Origin: JBBRHQ01 sp963815645
GTDB taxonomy: Bacteria > Actinomycetota > Thermoleophilia > Solirubrobacterales > 70-9
NCBI GenBank assembly: GCA_963815645.1
Contig: CAWFHL010000001.1
Coordinates: 1,364,001 to 1,428,000 of the forward strand
Reading direction: 5' to 3'
DNA: 64,000 nucleotides
The notes below the pieces were generated by a model. That model saw only the letters and a program-made list of their open reading frames with translations, did no database searches and was not told where the DNA came from. Positions 45,940-54,455 of this stretch are shown here, in pieces (the first letter of the stretch is position 1; the number at the start of each line of letters is the position of its first letter). Made by a program: the position numbers and the translations under genes.

Positions 45940-46350
45940 GTGTTCAGCAGGATCGATCACATCGGCGTCGCCGTCGAGGACCTCGACGGGGCGATCGACC
46001 TCTACGGCGGCGGCTTCGGGATGCAGACCGCGCATCGCGAGACGGTCTCCTCTCAGGGGGTCGAGGCGGTCCTGCTCAACGTCGGCGACGGGCACGTCGA
46101 GCTGTTGCGGCCGCTCGGGCCCGAGACGGCCGTCGGCCGCTTCCTCGAGAAGGGCGGTCCCGGTCTCCACCACGTCGCCTACGCGGTCGACGACATCGAC
46201 GCGGCTCTCGAGCGGGTCAGGGAGGTCGGCCTGCGGCTGATCGACACCGAGCCCAGGCAGGGCATACGCGACAGCCGCGTCGCCTTCCTCCACCCGCGCT
46301 CGACCGGCGGGGTGCTGACCGAGATCGTCGAGCCCGCGGGAGCCCACTGA
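45940..46350 (+). CDS. mce: Methylmalonyl-CoA epimerase
   Basis: 136 residues, GTG start. VOC/glyoxalase fold: IDHIGVAVEDLDGAIDLYG at the start, ligands HVELLRPLG and HHVAYAVDDIDAAL. Converts S- to R-methylmalonyl-CoA in propionate metabolism. No mutase is in this window. Stop overlaps the next ATG (TGATG). Confidence 0.88.
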   Translation: MFSRIDHIGVAVEDLDGAIDLYGGGFGMQTAHRETVSSQGVEAVLLNVGDGHVELLRPLGPETAVGRFLEKGGPGLHHVAYAVDDIDAALERVREVGLRLIDTEPRQGIRDSRVAFLHPRSTGGVLTEIVEPAGAH

Positions 46351-46574
46351 TGGCCGGGACGCAGCGGATCGAGATCGGCTTCGAGGGCGGACAGGTCGTC
46401 CCGGTCCGTCTCGACGAGAAGGCGCTGAAGAAGCTGCGCGAGTCGCTCCCGTCCGGCGGCTGGCACGATCTCGAGACCGAGGACGGCGAGCTGTCGATCT
46501 ACCTGGGCAAGGTCGCCTTCCTGCGGATCGAATCCGGCGAGCACCGGGTCGGCTTCGCCAGCGACGACGGGTGA
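46350..46574 (+). CDS. Small conserved hypothetical protein
   Basis: 74 residues, acidic, strand-rich (IEIGFEGGQVVPVRLDEKAL). No signal peptide or metal site. Sandwiched by overlaps between the epimerase and a methyltransferase, so cotranscribed. Function unknown. Confidence 0.75.
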   Translation: MAGTQRIEIGFEGGQVVPVRLDEKALKKLRESLPSGGWHDLETEDGELSIYLGKVAFLRIESGEHRVGFASDDG

Positions 46575-47179
46575 GCCTCCGCAAGCTGGCGCTCGGCGCC
46601 GGGCTCCTCACCCTGGCGGCGGCCCTGTGGTGGCGCAAGAACCCCTCCGCATGCCCCTACGGCCAGCGCTTCTGGGTGGAGGCGCCGCACCCGGTGATCA
46701 CCCGGTCGCGGCTGCACGAGGTGCTGGCGCCCCAGCCGGGGGAGCGGCTGCTGGAGATCGGCCCGGGCACCGGCTACTACACGCTCGACCTCGGCGAGTC
46801 GATCGCCCCATCCGGGACGGTCGAGATCTTCGACCTCCAGCAGGAGATGCTCGACCACACGATGCGCCGTGCCGCCGAGCGTGGCGCCGACAACATCGTC
46901 GCCACCCGTGGCGATGCGACCGCCCTGCCCTTCGAGGACGACAGCATGGACGCTGTCGTCCTCGTCGCCGTGCTCGGCGAGATCCCCGACCCGGATGCCG
47001 CGCTGCGGGAGATCCAGCGGGTGCTGCGGCCGGGCGGGCGGCTGGTGGTCGGCGAGCTGTTTGGCGACCCCCACTTCACCACCTTCTCGCGGCTCTGCGA
47101 GCGCTGCATCCGGGCCGGGCTCGCTCCGGAGGGACGCTCCGGCAACTGGTTCGCCTACTTCGCCCTGTTCAGCGCCTGA
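46571..47179 (+). CDS. Class I SAM-dependent methyltransferase, membrane-anchored
   Basis: 202 residues from GTG 46571. One N-terminal hydrophobic segment (5-21), then SAM motif I LLEIGPGTGYYTLDL near residues 59-73, motif II VVLVAVLGEIPDPDAAL and post-II LRPGGRLVVGELFGD. Ubiquinone/phospholipid-type methyltransferase fold; the acceptor substrate is unknown. Confidence 0.87.
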   Translation: MSLRKLALGAGLLTLAAALWWRKNPSACPYGQRFWVEAPHPVITRSRLHEVLAPQPGERLLEIGPGTGYYTLDLGESIAPSGTVEIFDLQQEMLDHTMRRAAERGADNIVATRGDATALPFEDDSMDAVVLVAVLGEIPDPDAALREIQRVLRPGGRLVVGELFGDPHFTTFSRLCERCIRAGLAPEGRSGNWFAYFALFSA

Positions 47180-47204
47180 GCAGCCCGGCCGGGACGGATG
47201 TCCA

Positions 47205-48185
47205 TCACCCAGCGAGAGCGCTCCAGAGCCGTTCCTCGGCGTCGGCGCAGGCGGCGGCGGCCGCTCCGATTCCTCGCCACACCTCCGCCCCGGCAAGCTC
47301 GGATTCGCTCGCCTCGAGCAGGGCGCCCGAGAGCGCCGTCCATCTCTCGGCCGCCTCGGCCGCCAGCCGGGCCTCCTCGTAGCCGGCCTCCTCGAGGAAG
47401 CGCGCGTACATCAGCCTGAAGTTGCCGCCGCCGGTGCCCCGCTTTTCGATCACCTGGTACCCGAAGCGCGCGCACCACTGCCAGTCGGAGGCGTCTCGCG
47501 GCCAGGAGCCGATCTCGGCGGCGAGCCGTCTCACCGCCGGCAGTCCGGAGATCTCGCCCCACTCCGGCTCGATCATCTGGCGGGCAGCCCGGTCGACCGC
47601 ACCGGGCACCGCGGCGAGGAGCGAGTCACGGTCCAGGTCCCCGGCGACCGTGAACAGGTGGCCCTGGAGAGGATAGACGGGGTGGCCGCTGAAGCGGGCC
47701 CGGGAGAGGTTCTCGAGGCCGGCCCGTTGCAGCTCCTCAAAGCCGGTGTCGGAGAGCAGGGCCTGCGCCTCGTCGTACCCGGCCAGGACGACCGCGTGAC
47801 CGGGGAAGTGCGCCGATCGCCCGTAGTAGTCGAGGTGGTAGAGGTCGGTGAGCAGAAGCGCGGGGCGGCCCCGGTCGATCAGTGCGCGAGCCGCCTCCCA
47901 TCCCTCCTCGGGCTCCCCGAAGGTGCGCATCTCGAGTGCGGCTCCGGTCAGCTCGCGGAAGCTCTCCTCGAGCCGGGCGGTGCGCCCGTTGAACCAGCGG
48001 GTCGGTGAGGCGTCGGGGAGCGCCAGGTAGTAGAAGCCGGCGCCGCCGCCGAGGCCGAAGGCCATCTCCTCGCTGAGCTCGATCCCCGCGTGGCGGAGCA
48101 GGTTTCGCAGTGCAGTCGAGCCACAGTGATTGCCGGGCAGATGCGTGTAGCCGGGCACCAGGGTCGGCTCGGTCGTCGGGGGCAT
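47205..48185 (-). CDS. BtrH-like N-terminal plus DUF4872 protein
   Basis: 326 residues, ATG 48185. Begins with a papain-like Cys/His pair: YTHLPGNHCGSTALRNLL (Cys near residue 21) and HFPGHAVVLAGYDE (His near 128), as in BtrH acyltransferases and C39-like domains. The C-terminal helical half matches the DUF4872 pattern. BtrH transfers acyl chains from carrier proteins in butirosin synthesis, but no carrier or NRPS genes lie here. Confidence 0.72.
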   Translation of the reverse strand: MPPTTEPTLVPGYTHLPGNHCGSTALRNLLRHAGIELSEEMAFGLGGGAGFYYLALPDASPTRWFNGRTARLEESFRELTGAALEMRTFGEPEEGWEAARALIDRGRPALLLTDLYHLDYYGRSAHFPGHAVVLAGYDEAQALLSDTGFEELQRAGLENLSRARFSGHPVYPLQGHLFTVAGDLDRDSLLAAVPGAVDRAARQMIEPEWGEISGLPAVRRLAAEIGSWPRDASDWQWCARFGYQVIEKRGTGGGNFRLMYARFLEEAGYEEARLAAEAAERWTALSGALLEASESELAGAEVWRGIGAAAAACADAEERLWSALAG

Positions 48186-48216
48186 CGGCTGGGATTGTGC
48201 CTATCCTGCGCCGCCG

Positions 48217-48738
48217 ATGGCCAACCCCGACACAGCCCTGCTGCGCCTGATGCGAACCCGCGGGCACGCGCCGACAATCGAGCGCGCCGCCCAGGCGATC
48301 GCGGCGAGCGGCGAGTACGGAGCAATCTGGGCCCTGGGCGGACTCGCCGCCGCCGGCCTCGATCCCCCCCGTCGCCGTCAGTGGTTCGCGGCGGCAGCGT
48401 TGGCCCCCGCCGCGATCGGGCTCAACTTCGGCGTCAAGCTGATCGTCCGCCGCCGCCGCCCTGTTCTGGACGGCCTGCCACCGCTCGGCGGAGCGCCCAG
48501 CTCGCTCTCCTTCCCCTCTGCTCACGCGACCGCTTCCTTCGCCGCAGCTGCGGCGATGTCACGGATCGCGCCCAGGGGCCGCCGGGCGCTGTTCGCCGGT
48601 GCGACGACGATGGCGCTCACCCGCCCCTACCTCGGCATGCACTACCCCTCCGACGTGCTCGCCGGCGCCGCCCTCGGGACCGCCCTCGGGGCTGCCGTCC
48701 CGATGCCGGACGGAGTCGCCTCCGTGCCAGCGCGATGA
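48217..48738 (+). CDS. PAP2-family membrane phosphatase
   Basis: 173 residues. Phosphatase motifs in order: KLIVRRRRP, then PSAHATASF, then TRPYLGMHYPSDVLAG. They match KxxxxxxRP - PSxH - xRxxxxxHxxxD with the catalytic His. Three to four transmembrane segments. Likely acts on undecaprenyl pyrophosphate or a phospholipid. Stop overlaps ychF (ATGA). Confidence 0.9.
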   Translation: MANPDTALLRLMRTRGHAPTIERAAQAIAASGEYGAIWALGGLAAAGLDPPRRRQWFAAAALAPAAIGLNFGVKLIVRRRRPVLDGLPPLGGAPSSLSFPSAHATASFAAAAAMSRIAPRGRRALFAGATTMALTRPYLGMHYPSDVLAGAALGTALGAAVPMPDGVASVPAR

Positions 48739-49808
48739 GAATCGCGATCGTCGGGCTTCCCAACGCCGGCAAGTCGACCCTTTTCAACGCGCTCAGCGGC
48801 GCCGGGGCTCAGACCGGCGACTACCCATTCACCACGATCGAGCCGAACGTCGCGGTCGCCGCGGTCCCGGATCGGCGCCTCTCGCAGGTCGCCGAGACCG
48901 TTGGAAGCTCCTCACTCGTCCCGGCGACCATCTACTTCCACGACATCGCCGGCCTGGTCAAGGGGGCCTCGGAGGGTGAGGGTCTCGGAAACCGGTTCCT
49001 CGCCTCGATCCGCGAGACGGACGCGATCTGCCACGTCGTCCGCTGCCACACCGAGGGGGGCGTGCCCCATCCGGACGGCAGCGTCGACCCGCTTCGCGAC
49101 GTCGGGACGATCGAGACCGAGCTGCTGCTCGCCGACTACGAGCAGACCGAGCGCCGGCTCGAGCGGGTCACAAAGCAGGCCCGCTCCGGGGACCCCGAGG
49201 CGATCGCCGAGCGCGACTGGCTGGAGGCGGTGCGCGAGGCGCTCGGCGCCGGCCGCCCCGCCCGCACGATCCCGGTTCCCGAGATGGCTCCTGAGTCCGA
49301 GAGGCTGCTGGGGGCGCTGACCTCGAAGCCGGTCCTCTACGTCGCCAACGTCGACGAGGGCGACGACGAGACCCCCCGGGCCCTGGCCGAGCACGCCGCG
49401 CAGGCCGGAGCGGTCGCGGTCGCGGTCAGCGCCCGGATCGAGGCCGAGCTGGCGGAGCTCGATCCGGCGGAGGCCGCCGAGATGCGGCGCTCCTACGGCG
49501 CCGAGGGCTCCGGCCTGGAGCGCCTCGTCCGGGCCGCGTATGAGCTGCTCGACCTGATCACCTTCTTCACCGCCGGATCGGACAGCGAGGCCTGCGCCAG
49601 GCCATTGCACCGGGGCGGCACCGCCTGGGATGCCGCGGGAAAGGTCCACACCGAGATCCGCGACGGCTTCGTCAAGGCCGAAGTCGTCCCCTGGGATCGG
49701 CTGGTCGAGTGCGGTGGCTACACGGCGGCGCGCGAGCGGGGCCTGCTGCGGATCGAGGGCCGCGATTACCGGGTGGCCGACGGCGACGTGATCACGATCA
49801 AGACGTAG
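48735..49808 (+). CDS. ychF: Ribosome-binding GTPase/ATPase YchF (OBG family)
   Basis: 357 residues from ATG 48735. P-loop GLPNAGKST, switch DYPFTTIEPN, G3 HDIAGLVKGASEGEGLGN, G4-like NVDE (the NKxE of OLA1/YchF, ATP-preferring), and C-terminal TGS domain (AWDAAGKVHTEIRDGFVKAE). Conserved single-copy protein linked to stress and translation. Confidence 0.93.
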   Translation: MRIAIVGLPNAGKSTLFNALSGAGAQTGDYPFTTIEPNVAVAAVPDRRLSQVAETVGSSSLVPATIYFHDIAGLVKGASEGEGLGNRFLASIRETDAICHVVRCHTEGGVPHPDGSVDPLRDVGTIETELLLADYEQTERRLERVTKQARSGDPEAIAERDWLEAVREALGAGRPARTIPVPEMAPESERLLGALTSKPVLYVANVDEGDDETPRALAEHAAQAGAVAVAVSARIEAELAELDPAEAAEMRRSYGAEGSGLERLVRAAYELLDLITFFTAGSDSEACARPLHRGGTAWDAAGKVHTEIRDGFVKAEVVPWDRLVECGGYTAARERGLLRIEGRDYRVADGDVITIKT

Positions 49809-49843
49809 TTTCCAGTCGGGCTCACGCGCGGTAGGGTCGACGC

Positions 49844-50833
49844 ATGGAGGAGGGAGCCCGGTTCCCGGCGGTCCCGGCCAAGGCCGGTCACTACGAGAGC
49901 TTCTACATCAAGGCCTGCCGCCCGGGCGGGGGCCGGGGGATCTGGATCCGCCACACGGTCCACAAGCGCCCCGGGGCCGAGCCCAAGGCCTCGGTCTGGT
50001 TCGTCCTCTTCGACGCCGGCGCGGAGGGGCCGCGGGCGACCAAGGTCACGGTCTCGGCCGAAGAGCTGTCTGCGCCGGCCGGCTCCTGGATCCGGGTGAA
50101 CGGGGCGGAGATCGGGCCCGGGCGGGCGACCGGGACGGTCGCCACCGACGCCCTGGTCGCCAGCTGGGGACTCTCCTTCTCCGGTGGAGCCGAGCCATGC
50201 AAGTACCTGCCTGCCGATTGGCTCTATGAAGCGCCGCTGCCGCGGACAAAGTTCGTCGCTCCCTTCCCGAACGCCCGCTTCAGCGGCGCTCTCGACGTCG
50301 ACGGGACAACGATCGAGCTGAAGGAGTGGCCTGGGATGATCGGTCACAACTGGGGCAGCGAACATGCCGAGCGTTGGATCTGGCTCGAGGGCACCGGCTT
50401 CGCGGATCATCCGGAGGCCTACTTCGACGCCGGCGCAGCGCGGGTCAAGCTCGGTCCGTGGACGACCCGCTGGATCCCCTCAGGGATGCTGGTGCTGGAC
50501 GGCGCCAGCCACCGCCTTGGCGGCATCGACCAGATCAGGACGAGCAGGATCAGCGAGCACCCGACCTCCTGCGACTTCCGCCTCGGCGGCCGGGATGCCG
50601 TGGTCGAGGGACGGGTCTCGGCGCCGGCCAAGGACTTCGTCGGCTGGGTATACGCCGACCCCGATGGTCCCGAGCACAACACGCTGAACTGCTCGATCTC
50701 CGATCTCGAGCTGTGCGTCACCCGCAAGGGCCTACCCGAGCGCCTCCTTCGCCTGCCCGGCGGCGGGGCGTACGAGTTCGGAATGCGCGAGAAAGACCAC
50801 GGCATCCCGATCCAGCCCTACCCCGACGGTTGA
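49844..50833 (+). CDS. Lipocalin-like (CrtC/AttH-type) hypothetical protein
   Basis: 329 residues, ATG 49844, 35 bases after ychF. Strand-rich, with the conserved pattern WPGMIGHNWGSEHAERWIWL seen in AttH/CrtC-like and tocopherol-cyclase-like lipocalins. Members bind or modify hydrophobic ligands such as carotenoids. No carotenoid genes are in this window, so no substrate is proposed. Confidence 0.6.
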   Translation: MEEGARFPAVPAKAGHYESFYIKACRPGGGRGIWIRHTVHKRPGAEPKASVWFVLFDAGAEGPRATKVTVSAEELSAPAGSWIRVNGAEIGPGRATGTVATDALVASWGLSFSGGAEPCKYLPADWLYEAPLPRTKFVAPFPNARFSGALDVDGTTIELKEWPGMIGHNWGSEHAERWIWLEGTGFADHPEAYFDAGAARVKLGPWTTRWIPSGMLVLDGASHRLGGIDQIRTSRISEHPTSCDFRLGGRDAVVEGRVSAPAKDFVGWVYADPDGPEHNTLNCSISDLELCVTRKGLPERLLRLPGGGAYEFGMREKDHGIPIQPYPDG

Positions 50834-50849
50834 GCAGAGAAGCGCGGGC

Positions 50850-52019
50850 TCAGCGGCCGCCGACGACCTTGCGGAAGTGCATCCAGCGGTCGTATGCGCC
50901 GAGCGCCGACTGCAGCGAGTCACCGCGGATCTTGCTGACTCCCCGCGTCCCGTAGAGGCGGGCCCAGACGATCCTCGGGGAGTCCCCGCGCTTGGTGACG
51001 ACGACCCGCTTCAGCCGGCCGGCGAGGTGGGCACCGAGCCGGGAGCTGATCTCGGGCCCGGAGAAGCGCAGCGTCCACTCGTGCAGGGGGCAGTAGTAGT
51101 CGTAGGGGTCCCTGACGCTCTTCAGGTAGGGCACGGGGTTGCCGAAGAAGACGTTCTCGACGCTCTCGGTGCGCCCGCCCGAGCAGGCCGAGAAAAAGGT
51201 TTCGGCGATCGCCCCCCTGTAGAGGACGACCTGGTTGCGGGTGCTCGAGGCGGCGCGGTTGCCGCGACTGGTCTCGCTGGCGATGCCGCCGTATACCTGG
51301 CTGCTGGTGTCGTCGTAGAGGTCGAAGCCGTTGCCGTCCACCCCGGCCGAGAGAGCGTATGAGCGGCTGGCGACAGCCTGGGTCTGAAGCGCGGCCATCG
51401 GCCACGAGGAAGGCATCTCGTTGGAGACGACGCCCTTCACGTACTGGTTGACGCTGACGGCGTTGACCACGTTCAGCGATCCCGCCCGGCTGTGGGTCGG
51501 GACCACCTCGAGCGCCCCCCGGTAGGCGCCGATCCCGCCGATCCGGATCCGGCCGCGCCCCGCCGCCCGCAGCCTGGCCCCGCAGCGCTCGAGCAGCCGG
51601 CCGCCGCTGGTCCGCAGGCGGACCCCGTTGCCTCGCATGTGGGCCTCGTAGTGGCGGTCCGGGTCGAGCCGATGCCCGCAGGCGCCGCGGGCTGCGGTGA
51701 AGCGAACGTCGCCGCCGTCGATCTCGAGCAGGACCCGCACGACCCGGGTCCCTCCCAGCTTGCCGATCGAGGTGCCTCGGTAGTAATGGCGGAGGATGAA
51801 CCGGTCTCCCTTGCCGTGGCGGGCGTAGCCGTAGCTGCCGTACTGGCTCATCCCGACGCCGTGGCCGAAGCCGCGGCCGCTGACCACCCATTTGACCGCC
51901 CCTGGGGCGGCCGCGGCGAGCAGCAGCACGGTCGAGGCCGCGAGCGCCGCGGTGAGCGCAAAGGTGACCGGTGGGCTGCGCCGGATCCGGTTCATTTGTG
52001 CACGGAACACCTTCGTCAT
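50850..52019 (-). CDS. SpoIID/LytB-domain secreted protein
   Basis: 389 residues with an N-terminal anchor or signal peptide (about 20-41). The motif GRGFGHGVGMSQYGSYGYA opens the domain. NEMPSSWPMAALQTQAVASR, with conserved Glu, is the catalytic core of SpoIID-like lytic transglycosylases. ACSGGRTESVENVF follows. Acts on peptidoglycan glycan strands. Not associated with sporulation genes here. Confidence 0.87.
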   Translation of the reverse strand: MTKVFRAQMNRIRRSPPVTFALTAALAASTVLLLAAAAPGAVKWVVSGRGFGHGVGMSQYGSYGYARHGKGDRFILRHYYRGTSIGKLGGTRVVRVLLEIDGGDVRFTAARGACGHRLDPDRHYEAHMRGNGVRLRTSGGRLLERCGARLRAAGRGRIRIGGIGAYRGALEVVPTHSRAGSLNVVNAVSVNQYVKGVVSNEMPSSWPMAALQTQAVASRSYALSAGVDGNGFDLYDDTSSQVYGGIASETSRGNRAASSTRNQVVLYRGAIAETFFSACSGGRTESVENVFFGNPVPYLKSVRDPYDYYCPLHEWTLRFSGPEISSRLGAHLAGRLKRVVVTKRGDSPRIVWARLYGTRGVSKIRGDSLQSALGAYDRWMHFRKVVGGR

Positions 52020-52087
52020 CTGGAGGTATCGGCCTTTCGGGCGCCTTCCTCTAGGCTGGACAGAGGAAAGCGAGAGGAGGACCGAGG

Positions 52088-53533
52088 ATGGCGACCGAGA
52101 CGATCGAGGCGACCGACCACAAGCTCTTGGTCGGCGGCGAATGGCTCGAGACCGGCGATTGGGACGAGGTCGAGAGCCCCTACGACGGCACCGTGGTCGG
52201 CCGGGTCGCCCAGGGAGACGCCGCCCTGGTCGAGCGCGCCGCGAAGGCCGCCCAGGAGGCGTTCTCGGCGGGCGACTTCCCCCAGCACGAGCGCGCCGCG
52301 ATGCTCGATCGCGCCGCCGGGATCGTCGCGGAGCGAGTTGAGGAGCTGGCGCTGGCGATCGCCGCCGAGGCCGGCAAGCCGCTGAAGACGGCGACCGTCG
52401 AGGCGTCGCGCTGCGCCGAGACGCTCGCCTTTTCTTCGGTCGAGGCCCGCAAGCTGACAGGGGGCACGGTTCCGATGGATGCCTCGGCGGCCGGCGCCGG
52501 CAAGCTCGGAGTGATGCTCCGGGTCCCCTACGGGGTGGTCGGCGCGATCAGCCCCTTCAACTTCCCGCTCAACCTGGTCGCCCACAAGCTCGGCCCGGCG
52601 ATCGCCGCCGGCAACGCGGTGGTCCTGAAGCCCGCGGGGCAGACCCCGATCTCGGCCCTGAAGCTGGCCGGGATCCTGCTCGAGGCCGGCCTTCCGGAGG
52701 GCTGGCTGAGCGTCGTCCCGGGGCCGGGTTCGGAGGTTGGCAACGCGATCGTCGAGAGCGAGCTGACCAGGGCGATCACCTTCACCGGCTCAGCTCCGGT
52801 GGGCTGGGGGATCCGCAGCAAGGTTCCTCACAAGAAGGTCAATCTCGAGCTGGGCTCGAACGCGCCGCTGATCGTCGATGCCGACGGCGACTGGGAGACC
52901 GCCGCCGACAAGGCGAAGCTGCACGCCTTCTCCCACGCCGGTCAGAGCTGCATCTCGATCCAGCGGATCCTCCTGCACACCGAGATCGCCGATGCCTTCA
53001 CCGAACGCTTCGTCGCCAACGCCGAGGAGTTGGTGGTCGGCGACCCGCTCGACCCGGGCACCGACGTCGGCCCACTGATCTCGCCCTCCGACCGGGATCG
53101 GGTGAAGGAGTGGGTGGACGAGGCCGGCGCCGCCGGCGGGAAGATCCTCACCGGAGGCGAGCTTGTCGACGAGGGCCGCTGCCTGGCCCCGACCCTGATC
53201 GCCCACCCGCCGCGCGAGGCGAAGGTCTGGTGCGAGGAGATTTTCGGTCCGGTCGCGACGATCGACCGCTTCTCCGAGTTCGGCGAGGCGCTGGAGCTGG
53301 CCAACGACTCCAAGTTCGGCCTGCAGGCGGGGGTCTTCACCCGCGACATGGGGCGCGGGCTGGAAGCGGCGGCGAGCCTAGAGTTCGGCGGCGTCCTGAT
53401 CAACGAGGTGCCGACCTTCCGCGCCGACCAGCAGCCCTACGGCGGCGTCAAGGACTCGGGCAACACCCGCGAGGGCCCCGCCTATGCCGTATACGAGCTG
53501 ACCGAGGAGCGCTTCATCACCTTGCAGGGCTGA
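52088..53533 (+). CDS. NAD(P)-dependent aldehyde dehydrogenase
   Basis: 481 residues from ATG 52088 with a strong ribosome site (GAGAGGAGG). Conserved PYGVVGAISPFNFPLNLV, catalytic Glu in NLELGSNAPLIV and catalytic Cys in HAGQSCISIQRIL. Glyceraldehyde/succinate-semialdehyde type by length. Diverges from the SpoIID gene. No pathway partner adjacent. Confidence 0.9.
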   Translation: MATETIEATDHKLLVGGEWLETGDWDEVESPYDGTVVGRVAQGDAALVERAAKAAQEAFSAGDFPQHERAAMLDRAAGIVAERVEELALAIAAEAGKPLKTATVEASRCAETLAFSSVEARKLTGGTVPMDASAAGAGKLGVMLRVPYGVVGAISPFNFPLNLVAHKLGPAIAAGNAVVLKPAGQTPISALKLAGILLEAGLPEGWLSVVPGPGSEVGNAIVESELTRAITFTGSAPVGWGIRSKVPHKKVNLELGSNAPLIVDADGDWETAADKAKLHAFSHAGQSCISIQRILLHTEIADAFTERFVANAEELVVGDPLDPGTDVGPLISPSDRDRVKEWVDEAGAAGGKILTGGELVDEGRCLAPTLIAHPPREAKVWCEEIFGPVATIDRFSEFGEALELANDSKFGLQAGVFTRDMGRGLEAAASLEFGGVLINEVPTFRADQQPYGGVKDSGNTREGPAYAVYELTEERFITLQG

Positions 53534-53808
53534 GCGGCGCTGCGATACCTTGAGGACCGCCTTCCGGCGCTGAAGATGGCGAGAAGGTGGATAGGGAGAG
53601 CGAGGCAGGGCCTGCCGGCGGCGGCCTTCTATCGCAGCCGCGGCGATCAGCGACACGCTCGGCAAGACCACCCTCGAGCACCAGCTCGTCGGCCCTGGTC
53701 GCCTTCTTCAGCTGGCCGACGAGCCAGCGGTACTGCGGGTCGTCGACACCAACCCGCTGTGCGTTGTCTCAGCGGCGCCTCCTCGTCGGGGACGTCGGAG
53801 GTGAGGCG

Positions 53809-54428
53809 GGCACGATGTCAACCCCGGATGCGATGTCGACCCCCGCGACTCGGAGCCGCTCCACCTCGGCGACGACATCTGGATGGTGCTTGCCGCCGCC
53901 GAGGCCGACTGGCCCCAGCAGGCCCGGCTGCTGGGGCTCTTCGACAACCACGACGGCACCCTCTCGCTCTTCAACACGGAGATCGACCACGCCGGCAACG
54001 CGACGGCGCCCGCCTCGGGGTCGGCCTCCGGCTTCGGCGTCGACCAGCTCGCCTCGCTTGGCCGGACCCTCGCCTACAACGACCCCGACTCCGGGGCGAG
54101 GCGCTGCACGCCCCAGCCCTGCGGGGAAGGCGCCGCGTCGGACCGCAACGTCGAGCTCCTGGCCACCGATCCGCGGCGCGGCTTCGCGCTCGGGCACTGC
54201 GTCAACCGGCAGGCGGGCCGCCGCGGCCATGACCGCCTGATCGGCACGGCTGGCAGCGACCGGCTGCTGGGGCGGGCCGGACATGACCGCCTCGAGGGCA
54301 GGGCAGGGGCGGATTGCCTCGACGACGGCGCCGGGCGCGACACCGTCAAGGGTGGGCCCGGGCACGAGAAGGTGATAGCCGGCCCGGGCGACCGGCTCCG
54401 CGGCTCCGAGATCGTCAGGCGCGGCTAA
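53809..54428 (+). pseudogene. C-terminal piece of a metallophosphoesterase with RTX-like repeats
   Basis: The frame opens after a stop near 53808. It reads LGDDIWMVLAAAEADWPQQA, then LFDNHDGTLSLFN and RTLAYNDPDSG, the C-terminal part of TIGR03767-type metallophosphoesterases (DWPQQ, DNxDGTLSiF). The catalytic N-terminal metal-binding domain is missing. From about 54230 the sequence changes to RTX/hemolysin-type nonapeptide-like repeats (GSDRLLGRAGHDRLEGRAG), with weak glycine spacing. The 275 bases before it, back to the ALDH stop, contain no recognisable gene. Confidence 0.6.
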
Positions 54429-54455
54429 CGCTCAGCGACCGGGAGCGGCAGCGGG

